Shown here: positions 52,188 to 58,696 of the stretch, in pieces
Layout: every line of letters starts with the position of its first letter
Numbering within the stretch: position 1 is the stretch's first letter
The notes under the pieces: generated by a model
Database searches by the model: none
What the model saw: only the letters and a program-made list of their open reading frames with translations
What the model was told of the DNA's origin: nothing
Made by a program: the position numbers and the translations under genes
Origin: Oscillospiraceae bacterium
Lineage (GTDB): Bacteria; Bacillota; Clostridia; Oscillospirales; Ruminococcaceae
DNA length: 58,696 nucleotides
Assembly: GCA_017555565.1 (NCBI GenBank)
Contig: JAFZGF010000048.1
Span: 1 to 58,696, forward strand
Direction: 5' to 3'

Positions 52188-52646
52188 ATGCTTGATATCG
52201 GCACAAAAGCACCTGATTTTACCCTGCCCGACAAAGACGGCAACCTTATTACACTTTCAGACTACCTTGGCAAAAAGGTTATACTTTATTTTTATCCAAA
52301 AGACAACACCCCAGGCTGTACAAAGCAGGCCTGCGCTTTTGCCGCCAATTTTGAAAAATTCAAAGAAATCGATGCTGTGGTAATAGGTGTAAGCAAGGAT
52401 TCTGTGGCAAGCCACGCAAAATTTGCCGCAAAATACGACCTGCCTTTTATACTTGTTTCTGACACAGAGCTGGCGGCTATCCAGGCCTACGATGTGTGGA
52501 AAGAAAAGAAACTGTACGGCAAAGTAAGTATGGGCGTGGTGCGCACCACATATATTATCAATGAAGAGGGTGTTATCGAAAAGGTAATGCCAAAGGTAAA
52601 ACCCGATACAAACGCCGCTGAAATTCTGGAATATCTTGGGATATAA
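52188..52646 (+). CDS. bcp: Thiol peroxidase Bcp (peroxiredoxin Q)
   Basis: This 152-residue atypical 2-Cys peroxiredoxin reduces peroxides with electrons from thioredoxin. Peroxidatic Cys44 and resolving Cys49 form the helix-located CTKQAC pair, in the typical YPKDNTPGCT context. I chose the ATG at 52188-52190 because of AAGGAG. It is followed by the AIM24 gene. Confidence 0.95.
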   Translation: MLDIGTKAPDFTLPDKDGNLITLSDYLGKKVILYFYPKDNTPGCTKQACAFAANFEKFKEIDAVVIGVSKDSVASHAKFAAKYDLPFILVSDTELAAIQAYDVWKEKKLYGKVSMGVVRTTYIINEEGVIEKVMPKVKPDTNAAEILEYLGI

Positions 52647-52704
52647 CACAAACTTTTTTCACATTTCGAATATATACTGATAAAAAAAGAGGAGGATATG
52701 TTCT

Positions 52705-53385
52705 ATGAAATATGAAATTCAGGGCGAAACATTGCCAGTTGTAATATGCTATCTTGAAAACGGCGAAACAATGGTGACAGAAGGGGGCGCAATGTCCTGG
52801 ATGTCTCCAAATATGAAAATGGAAACAACCACAGGCGGAGGTTTTGGCAAGGCACTGGGCAGAATGTTTGCCGGCGAAAGCCTTTTTCTCAACAGATACA
52901 CCGCCCAGGGCAACGGTATGATCGCCTTTGCATCCAGCTTTCCGGGCAAAATAATTCCATTTGCTGTTGAACTGGGCAAAGAGTACATACTGCAGAAAAA
53001 AGCATTCCTTGCTGGCGAAAGCGGTGTAAACATCTCGGTACACCTGCAGAAAAAAGTTGGCGCAGGTCTTTTTGGCGGCGAAGGCTTTGTTCTTCAGAAA
53101 ATTTCCGGCAGAGGTATAGCCTTTGCTGAAATGGACGGCCACGTAGTGGAATACGACCTAAAATCCGGCCAAAAAATAGTTGTAGACTCCGGCTGTCTGG
53201 CAGCCATGGACGCCAGCTGCTCATTCGATATTCAGACTGTACCTGGCGTAAAAAATGCCCTTTTCGGCGGTGAAGGTCTGTTCAATACTGTAGTCAGCGG
53301 TCCGGGCCGTGTGTGGCTGCAGACAATGCCTATCAGCAATGTGGCAGGTGTAATCAGGCCGTATATTACCATTGAAACAAAATAA
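52705..53385 (+). CDS. AIM24/TIGR00266-family protein
   Basis: This 226-residue beta-helical protein has the family hallmarks EGGAMSWMS near the N-terminus, LFLNRYTAQG (about 64) and DSGCLAAMDASCSFDIQT (about 165-182). The family is widespread but of unknown molecular function. AGGAGG precedes the ATG. It lies 58 bp after bcp on the same strand and may be co-transcribed. Confidence 0.9.
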   Translation: MKYEIQGETLPVVICYLENGETMVTEGGAMSWMSPNMKMETTTGGGFGKALGRMFAGESLFLNRYTAQGNGMIAFASSFPGKIIPFAVELGKEYILQKKAFLAGESGVNISVHLQKKVGAGLFGGEGFVLQKISGRGIAFAEMDGHVVEYDLKSGQKIVVDSGCLAAMDASCSFDIQTVPGVKNALFGGEGLFNTVVSGPGRVWLQTMPISNVAGVIRPYITIETK

Positions 53386-53394
53386 CAAATATAA

Positions 53395-53427
53395 AAATGA
53401 GTTGTAATAAAGACAACTCATTTTTTG
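53395..53427. terminator. Bidirectional terminator
   Basis: The stem AAATGAGTTGT/ACAACTCATTT has a 7-base loop between convergent genes. The stop codon of the XRE gene lies inside its right arm. Confidence 0.8.
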
Positions 53428-54035
53428 TTCTGCATATATCTGAAAGCAATAATAACTTTAACCGCCAGCAGCAAAAACGCTACTGTCACTGCATAGGCTT
53501 CCCTGCCCAGGCCCAGAATCATCACAGCCAGACAGTTTATTGCCAGGGAAATTTCCATCATCAGTTTGATGTTTCTGTCTTCTTTCAGTTTTGTATTGAT
53601 CGAAACAATTAGCCCCATTAAAACCATCACAGAAAAAACCGCACCGTAAACAAATCTTACCGCCGAAGAAATCTGTGTGTGGTTAAAAAGACTTACAGAA
53701 TATACAAAGCTTTCTGTTCTGTAAGGATAAAGAGGCAGGATAATCAGTAAAACCGAAAACAAATCCACAACCCCATACAGCATACTGCATATATTTCTGA
53801 TATTCGATTTGTTTTCCTTTTCCGCTATGGAAATCAGTTTGTCACCCGACAGCAAATCGTCTATAGACACGTCGAAAAATGCCGAAATATCTTTCAGCGA
53901 ATCTATGCTGGGCCAGCCGCGGGCAGATTCCCACTTTGACACAGTTGTTCGGGAAACATACAGTATTTCCGCCAGTTCTTCCTGGGTCAGCCCTTTGTCT
54001 TTTCGCAACTGCTGCAGTTTTTCATTGAATTCCAT
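53418..54035 (-). CDS. XRE-family regulator with four C-terminal membrane helices
   Basis: This 205-residue protein has an N-terminal helix-turn-helix (about 8-62: TQEELAEILYVSRTTVSKWE, then LKDISAFFDVSIDDLL) and about four hydrophobic helices in residues 82-200. It is a membrane-bound one-component regulator. The ATG immediately follows the stop of the PAP2 gene (TAAATG), with AGAGG upstream, so the two are translationally coupled. It may sense the membrane or the action of its partner. Confidence 0.85.
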   Translation of the reverse strand: MEFNEKLQQLRKDKGLTQEELAEILYVSRTTVSKWESARGWPSIDSLKDISAFFDVSIDDLLSGDKLISIAEKENKSNIRNICSMLYGVVDLFSVLLIILPLYPYRTESFVYSVSLFNHTQISSAVRFVYGAVFSVMVLMGLIVSINTKLKEDRNIKLMMEISLAINCLAVMILGLGREAYAVTVAFLLLAVKVIIAFRYMQNKK

Positions 54036-54692
54036 TTAAAAATCCTCTTGTTCTATTTTCAATACAGCGGATATATACATACAAAGCAGTCCCCCACTTA
54101 AAAGCACACCGCCCACAATATCCGTCAGCCAGTGCACACCGGATAAAAGCCTTGCCGTTATCATAAATAAAGTAAACGCTATGGTGACTGTGTTTATAAT
54201 ATTCTTTATGTTCCTGGTTTTCAATCTTTTTTCTGACTGAACAATCAGCGTTGGCATAACCGACATAATCAACAGAGTTGTGGATGATGGGTATGAAGCT
54301 TCCATAGCGCCGCCAATAAGTATAGGTCTGTAGTTTATCGGGAATATTTCAAAACAGCAATAGCAGATTATTACCATCACATAATAAATCCCCAATGCCA
54401 CAATATCGCTGTCCACCTTGAAAATGCTTTTTCTCTTTATCAGCTGATAGGCCCCAACCGCCCCAAACAGAGTGCAGACACCAAAAGGCACTGCGCTGAA
54501 CCGGTCTGTAACTGTGTAAAGTTTTAAATTAACTCCCGTCAGCTTGTGAAACCACAGATTAACTGTGGCAAAGCCAATTGCAGAATTGTTCACACCTGCA
54601 TACTGAACATCGACTGCCTGCACAACAATTGTAAACAGCACAAACCCCATTATAAGACCAACACCTGCATTGAATATTCTTTTTACTTTCAT
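54036..54692 (-). CDS. PAP2-family membrane phosphatase
   Basis: This 218-residue membrane protein has about six helices. The PAP2 motifs are partly visible: YPSSTTLL for the PSGH block and RLLSGVHWLTDI for the SR-x5-H-x3-D block with catalytic His and Asp. The first motif (KX6RP) is degenerate (NYRPI). Such enzymes act on lipid phosphates such as undecaprenyl pyrophosphate. I prefer the ATG at 54690-54692, with AAAGGA upstream. It is the first gene of an operon with the XRE regulator. Confidence 0.75.
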   Translation of the reverse strand: MKVKRIFNAGVGLIMGFVLFTIVVQAVDVQYAGVNNSAIGFATVNLWFHKLTGVNLKLYTVTDRFSAVPFGVCTLFGAVGAYQLIKRKSIFKVDSDIVALGIYYVMVIICYCCFEIFPINYRPILIGGAMEASYPSSTTLLIMSVMPTLIVQSEKRLKTRNIKNIINTVTIAFTLFMITARLLSGVHWLTDIVGGVLLSGGLLCMYISAVLKIEQEDF

Positions 54693-54873
54693 ATAATTAT
54701 ATCCTTTCATTAAGAATATAACAAAAATAGCAAAATTTAAAGGATATATAAATAAATTTGCAGTATCAGAGGTGATACTTTTGGTGTCATACTAAATATA
54801 TCATATGTTCTGCAGGCGCCCGCTGTCTATATGTGGCTTACGCTCTTGTTTATCATAGCAAAATAACAAACCA

Positions 54874-54906
54874 AAAGGCGATGACAGTTAAGTCATCGCC
54901 TTTTTA
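54874..54906 (-). terminator. Terminator after the surface protein
   Basis: A 12-bp stem AAAGGCGATGAC/GTCATCGCCTTT has a 6-base loop with T runs on both sides. Confidence 0.85.
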
Positions 54907-54909
54907 TAG

Positions 54910-57225
54910 TTATTCTTCTGTATATTTTTTCTTTTTCAGAACAAATACAAGTGCTACTGCGGATGCTGCCATTGCAGCCAGGTACATAAGTGCGCCTGTG
55001 TTGTCGGATGTGTCCGGAACAGATGGAGTTGATGGAGCAGATGGTGTTGTAGGTGTTGTTGCACCACCGTTGCCGCCTTCTTCTTCGTTTTCCTTGTCAT
55101 CTTCTTCAACCAGAGTATTTGTGATTGTAAAACCGATGCCGGTAGTCGCATCTGCTTTTTCAACTGCTTTTTCATAGCCGGCTGGTACTTCCAGTTCGTC
55201 AACTGTATAAACGATAGGTGTGCCGTCTTCCATTGCTACTGGAAGTTCTTCTGTCCATGTCCAGTTATTTCTGTCAGAAAGAACATTTTCTGAAACCTGT
55301 GTGCCATTAGCATAAATTGCCACTCTTACAGATTCTGGAAGAACTGTACCTTCCGGTGCATCCCATACTTTTGTAACTGTTACGGATGTTGTAGGTTCTT
55401 GTGGAACATCCTGTGGAACAACTGTTACTACGCAGGTTGCTGTTGGCAGTGCAGTTGTTTCTGTGCTTCTTGTCACATTATTAGGGTTGAGGGTTACTGT
55501 GATAGTAGCTGTACCGGCGGCAACTGCTGTTACTTTGCCGTCAGAATCAACTGTTGCTACAGATTCATCGTTTGATTTCCAGCTGAGTGCATAGTTTGGC
55601 AGGTCTGCAGGTGTAATTGTTGGAACCAGTGTTGCTGTTCCGCCAACTGTAAGAGTGATTGCAGATTCATTCAGTGAAACTGCTGGCTGTACAGGTGTAG
55701 CGGATTCCAAGGTGAAATAGAGATAAATTGATGCGTAGTCTTTACCGTTCAGCTCGTAATTATGCTCTATACTGCCGTTAAATTCAGGAAGCTCATTGTC
55801 TCCATAATAGAACTTGGTATCTTCAGTGAATTTATACTCATCTTCAGCCTTCAGATTTACTTCCAGACAATAAGTGCCTGCACTGAAAGGTGTTTCAGTA
55901 TTCAAAACATCCACGAATCCGACTTCTGAATCATATTTATACCAGTTAATGGCAGGATATTCGTCACTGTCGTCAAGCATAGCACCTGTGCCAGTCAAAG
56001 TGATATCAAAATCCGGAGTTGCTCCAACAACAGGCTCGGTAACATCGCTGAGCTTAACAGATTCGATAGAGGATACTGCTTTAGGAGCGAATGTTAAAAG
56101 GCCATACGCAGAAGTTTCTTCAACCTCTTTATCTTCTGGAGTTTTATCGTTGATTACAACAGGTGCATTTTCTGCAAAAACATATCCCGGTTTGGCATTA
56201 AACATAACAACCAAATAATATTGTTTTCCTTCTTCAAATTTCGCCTCATCCTCAGGATAAATCTGGCAATCGTCATCTTCCCATTCAACGGTTGCAGTAT
56301 AACCTTCGCCTCCGGCTACAGCTTCAAAGGAAGGAGATGCACCGGCCACAGGCTCAGTTACGGTTGCGGAAAGACTTGTGATTTCAGTAGGTGCCGCAGG
56401 ATCTTCCAGCGTGAAATAGAGAAGAATGTCTACACCCTCGTCAGCCCACCAGTCATAGTTGGATTCATAAGTATCGTGCCATGCAGGGAGTTGGTATTCG
56501 TTATAATAGAACTTGGTAGCATCGGTAAATTCATACTCCGCTCCAGGCTTCAGAGCCACTCGCAACTCGTAGAGACCGGCACCAAATTCTGTATCTTCAT
56601 CCATAGGGACCCATTCGACGAATTCGCCGCTCATATTTACCTTATACCATGCGACGCCATCAGGGTATTCTTCTTCGTCAAATACAACACCGTCGCCGGT
56701 AAGGGTAATGTCGAAATCAGGCGTTGCGCCGATTACAGGCTCGGTAATATCGCTGACTTTTACGAAATTGATAGGAGTTTTTGCAGCGGGAACATCTTCC
56801 GGTACAGTATATTCTATATAAAAATACTGAGAACCATGTCCATCGGAGATTGCGCCCCACCATGCAGCAGTTTGCCCGTTAATGGATGCACTTACCGTAT
56901 TTCTGTCAATTGCGTATCCACTATTTGCCCTAAAGAGCACATTCACCATATAGGTTTTTCCTGCTTCGAATGTGTCTGTCGATTCTAAAGAAGTATAAAT
57001 ACCGGTCTCGGGATCCTTCTCCGAGAATCTAACTCTTATAATTTTGTACGAACTGTCTCCCGGTGTTCCGGTTTCTACCGGATTGGCACCTTTTACAGGA
57101 AGTGTCACTGTTGCAGATATTGTGTCGATAGTTTCATCTGCCGCAAAAGCCTGTGTTGGCACCATACCAAACAGCATTGCAAATACCATCAGTATGGACA
57201 GCAGTTTTTTAAATGTTTTTTTCAT
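54910..57225 (-). CDS. Modular cell-surface protein with BIG2 and Cna-B-like domains
   Basis: This 771-residue protein has a signal peptide (cleavage near AFA-ADE, about residue 29). Four repeats follow in an A-B-A-B order, each opening with a TEPV-GA-P-type sequence (for example SDITEPVIGATPDFDI at about 162 and SDVTEPVVGATPDFDI at about 395). Next come a BIG2 Ig-like domain (about 515-600, ESVATVDSDGKVTAVAAGTA), a Cna-B-like domain (about 615-715, VTVTKVWDAPEG) and a Gly/Pro/Thr-rich stalk. The C-terminal sorting signal is VPDTS, then a hydrophobic helix and a KKKK tail. VPDTS is a non-canonical LPXTG. It is probably anchored to the wall, with adhesive or matrix roles. Confidence 0.85.
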   Translation of the reverse strand: MKKTFKKLLSILMVFAMLFGMVPTQAFAADETIDTISATVTLPVKGANPVETGTPGDSSYKIIRVRFSEKDPETGIYTSLESTDTFEAGKTYMVNVLFRANSGYAIDRNTVSASINGQTAAWWGAISDGHGSQYFYIEYTVPEDVPAAKTPINFVKVSDITEPVIGATPDFDITLTGDGVVFDEEEYPDGVAWYKVNMSGEFVEWVPMDEDTEFGAGLYELRVALKPGAEYEFTDATKFYYNEYQLPAWHDTYESNYDWWADEGVDILLYFTLEDPAAPTEITSLSATVTEPVAGASPSFEAVAGGEGYTATVEWEDDDCQIYPEDEAKFEEGKQYYLVVMFNAKPGYVFAENAPVVINDKTPEDKEVEETSAYGLLTFAPKAVSSIESVKLSDVTEPVVGATPDFDITLTGTGAMLDDSDEYPAINWYKYDSEVGFVDVLNTETPFSAGTYCLEVNLKAEDEYKFTEDTKFYYGDNELPEFNGSIEHNYELNGKDYASIYLYFTLESATPVQPAVSLNESAITLTVGGTATLVPTITPADLPNYALSWKSNDESVATVDSDGKVTAVAAGTATITVTLNPNNVTRSTETTALPTATCVVTVVPQDVPQEPTTSVTVTKVWDAPEGTVLPESVRVAIYANGTQVSENVLSDRNNWTWTEELPVAMEDGTPIVYTVDELEVPAGYEKAVEKADATTGIGFTITNTLVEEDDKENEEEGGNGGATTPTTPSAPSTPSVPDTSDNTGALMYLAAMAASAVALVFVLKKKKYTEE

Positions 57226-57267
57226 TTTGTCTCTCCTTTTCAGGATAAATTTTGGGGTTTATAATAT

Positions 57268-57304
57268 CCGCCACATTTTTTTGACACTTGCAAAACGGTG
57301 GCGG
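57268..57304. promoter_or_regulatory. Inverted repeat in the divergent promoter region
   Basis: CCGCCAC (57268-57274) and GTGGCGG (57298-57304) are separated by 23 bp, between the divergent surface-protein and LuxR genes. This could be an operator for either gene. Confidence 0.4.
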
Positions 57305-57327
57305 TTGACGGCAGGCCGCAGGCTGTC

Positions 57328-57356
57328 TTGAGAGAATCAAAAAAATGTGATATAAT
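57328..57356 (+). promoter_or_regulatory. Promoter of the 7TM-LuxR gene
   Basis: TTGAGA (57328-57333) and TATAAT (57351-57356) are 17 bp apart. The predicted start is about 57363, giving a leader of about 260 nt. Confidence 0.65.
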
Positions 57357-57362
57357 ATTATA

Positions 57363-57500
57363 AAAATAAAAGTGGGGCACTGGCTGTGTAGCCGGCCAGC
57401 ATACACATTGCAGGGTAAACCGTTTACCAAAGGACGCCCCGGTACTTTCTGCAAAAAAGGCAAGAGCACATCCTTTTATATACTCTTGCAGTTTTATTAT
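57363..57500 (+). ncRNA. Candidate structured leader RNA (possible riboswitch)
   Basis: A GC-rich block in AT-rich surroundings can fold as a three-way junction: GGGGC/GCCCC (57374-57378 with 57436-57440) closes two hairpins, CTGGC/GCCAG (57380-57399) and GGTAAA/TTTACC (57414-57428). A possible terminator (GCAAGAG/CTCTTGC, 57460-57489, then AGTTTTATTAT) follows. TTGCAG (57408-57413) can pair with CTGCAA (57449-57454), and the terminator 3' arm also contains TTGCAG, so the two states compete. No known riboswitch class fits fully. Confidence 0.4.
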
Positions 57501-57621
57501 ACTTATTATTATGTTTTTTGTACCCATACCAAAAGTATAGGTATACAGTTTTTGCAGAAAAAGTATAGGAAACAGATATAAACCGCCTTTTTTCACTGAG
57601 GGGCGGTATGGAGAGATATAG

Positions 57622-58696
57622 ATGAAAAAATTTTTTTCAGGCACATCTGCCCTGCTGTTTTTAATATTTACTTTAAGTGGCTGCAGCCCTATAGGCAACA
57701 AAAGTGGCAGCCTGCGGACCATTTATGGCACTGCGGCAGTAATTTCACTGGCGTTGCTGGTGGGGTGCGCTCTTGTTGTGCGCAAAAACAGATTCTGGTT
57801 TATCGCGCTGTTCAGTTCGGTGTTTATTGTAAACAGCGGCTATACTATGCTGGCGGTTTCCACCGGGCTGGAAATGGCGCTGTGGGCCAACAGAATATCA
57901 TACCTTGGGTCGGTTTTCCTGCCACTGTCAATGCTGATGATTATTCTGCAGGAAACCAATACACAGTATAAAAAAAGGCTGACATATATTCTGTCAGCTG
58001 TGGCTGTGGTGATATTCCTTATCGCCGCCAGTCCGGGCATTCTGCCGATTTATTACAAAGAGGTTTCCTTTGCTGTGATAAACGGGGTGTCCACGCTGAT
58101 AAAGGTTTATGGACCGTTACACCCGTTTTATCTTGTGTATCTGGTGGGGTACTTTGCGGCTATGGTTGTGGTTATTATCCGTGCCAACCGACTGCAAACC
58201 ATCGACTCCACCGCCCACGCAATTATTATTGCCATTGCGGTTTTTGTAAACATCAGCGTGTGGTTTATTGAACAGATGGTGGCATTTGATTTTGAAATCC
58301 TGGCCATCTCCTATATCATCAGCGAAATGTTCCTGCTTGGCGTCCACCTTGTAATGAACGAAAACCAGCGCCTGCGCGAACTTGTAAAACAGGCAGAAAT
58401 CATCAACAGCCATCCTCCACAGGAAAATGATGTGGATAATATATTGGATAAACCTTTGGAAAGTGAGCATTTCACTGCCGAACAGATAGAAATGTTTGTG
58501 AGCGGTGTGGAAAAACTGACGCCTGCCGAAACAGCCATATACGAAGCCCTGCTGGCACGCGCCACATCAAAGGAAATTATGGCTACAATGAATATCAAAG
58601 AGTCTACATTGAAATATCACAACCGCAATATATACTCCAAGCTGGGCGTGGCAAACCGCAAACAGCTGCTGGAGATGAATAAATATATCAGGACAG
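57622..58696 (+). CDS. Membrane-bound LuxR-type regulator (partial, runs off the right edge)
   Basis: The frame is open from an ATG with GGAGAG upstream for at least 358 residues, to the window end. An N-terminal lipoprotein-like or hydrophobic segment (LSGCSP at about 19-23) is followed by seven hydrophobic helices (about 33-245), like the 7TM sensor domains of some histidine kinases. A linker then leads to a LuxR-type DNA-binding domain at the C-terminus: KLTPAETAIYEALLARATSKE, then NIKESTLKYHNRNIYSKLGVANRKQLLEM. It therefore couples a membrane sensor directly to DNA binding with no kinase. The end is cut by the window. Target and ligand are unknown. Confidence 0.85.
   Translation, partial: MKKFFSGTSALLFLIFTLSGCSPIGNKSGSLRTIYGTAAVISLALLVGCALVVRKNRFWFIALFSSVFIVNSGYTMLAVSTGLEMALWANRISYLGSVFLPLSMLMIILQETNTQYKKRLTYILSAVAVVIFLIAASPGILPIYYKEVSFAVINGVSTLIKVYGPLHPFYLVYLVGYFAAMVVVIIRANRLQTIDSTAHAIIIAIAVFVNISVWFIEQMVAFDFEILAISYIISEMFLLGVHLVMNENQRLRELVKQAEIINSHPPQENDVDNILDKPLESEHFTAEQIEMFVSGVEKLTPAETAIYEALLARATSKEIMATMNIKESTLKYHNRNIYSKLGVANRKQLLEMNKYIRT

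Noticed and set aside
57374..57440. c-di-GMP-I riboswitch
   Set aside because: AGGG-AAACC and GGACGC are similar, but the second helix and tetraloop receptor are missing. Left as an unidentified leader.

Overview
The window looks like chromosome of an anaerobic, spore-forming member of the Firmicutes, most likely class Clostridia (Oscillospirales-like). The evidence is spo0A, ireB, class III (oxygen-sensitive) ribonucleotide reductase, a two-gene SUF system, a lysine riboswitch with an NhaC-type carrier, many G+-type strong Shine-Dalgarno sites (AGGAGG) and consensus TTGACA/TATAAT promoters. I see no phage, transposase, integrase or CRISPR array. It is a core-genome stretch with scattered lineage-specific genes.

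Layout. 0.2-7.3 kb (all leftward): nrdG, a small membrane protein, ung, a heterodimeric ABC exporter, and sufC-sufB under a promoter with a palindrome in its spacer. 7.3-12.7 kb: pncB overlapped by a papain-like amidase, a D,D-carboxypeptidase, a phosphoesterase and a ZIP metal transporter. 12.8-13.0 kb: a candidate small RNA with its own promoter, operator and terminator. 13-16.6 kb: spo0A, an EcsC-family gene, def, a DUF1287 gene, and ireB with a conserved partner. 16.7-20.4 kb: pheS-pheT. 20.4-29.2 kb: XRE, HD and Crp/Fnr-type genes, two tandem DUF3048 lipoproteins, a small exporter, an orphan ABC ATPase, an ECF sigma factor with a probable anti-sigma, a GHL10 glycosidase and a solitary mazF. 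29.2-33 kb: a three-gene envelope-polysaccharide operon. 33-36.7 kb: mgtE with a leader-peptide arrangement, divergent from a lysine riboswitch and lysine-type NhaC carrier. 37.8-41.5 kb: trxB, and nrdD with its glycyl-radical segment on a separate gene. 41.8-49.3 kb: a P-loop kinase, two tandem pepD genes, a YcxB gene and a large YD-repeat surface protein. 49.4-49.5 kb: a solitary 5S rRNA. 49.6-57.2 kb: VWA and macro-domain genes, two thiol peroxidase-type genes, an AIM24 gene, a PAP2-XRE pair and a modular cell-wall protein. The right edge cuts a membrane-bound LuxR-type regulator with a structured 5' leader.

Themes. Dithiol and radical chemistry of an anaerobe (nrdD/nrdG, suf, trxB, bcp) is combined with metal homeostasis (ZIP, MgtE) and envelope building. 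Several promoters have operator palindromes sitting in the -35/-10 spacer (suf, nrdD, the small RNA). The observations I consider most worth follow-up are: (1) the class III ribonucleotide reductase split so that the 57-residue glycyl-radical segment is its own gene; (2) the mgtE leader, where a 27-codon upstream frame ends immediately before a hairpin that buries the mgtE ribosome-binding site; (3) the roughly 115-nt candidate small RNA with a C-rich seed and a promoter-embedded operator beside a metal transporter; and (4) the unidentified structured leader of the 7TM-LuxR gene.
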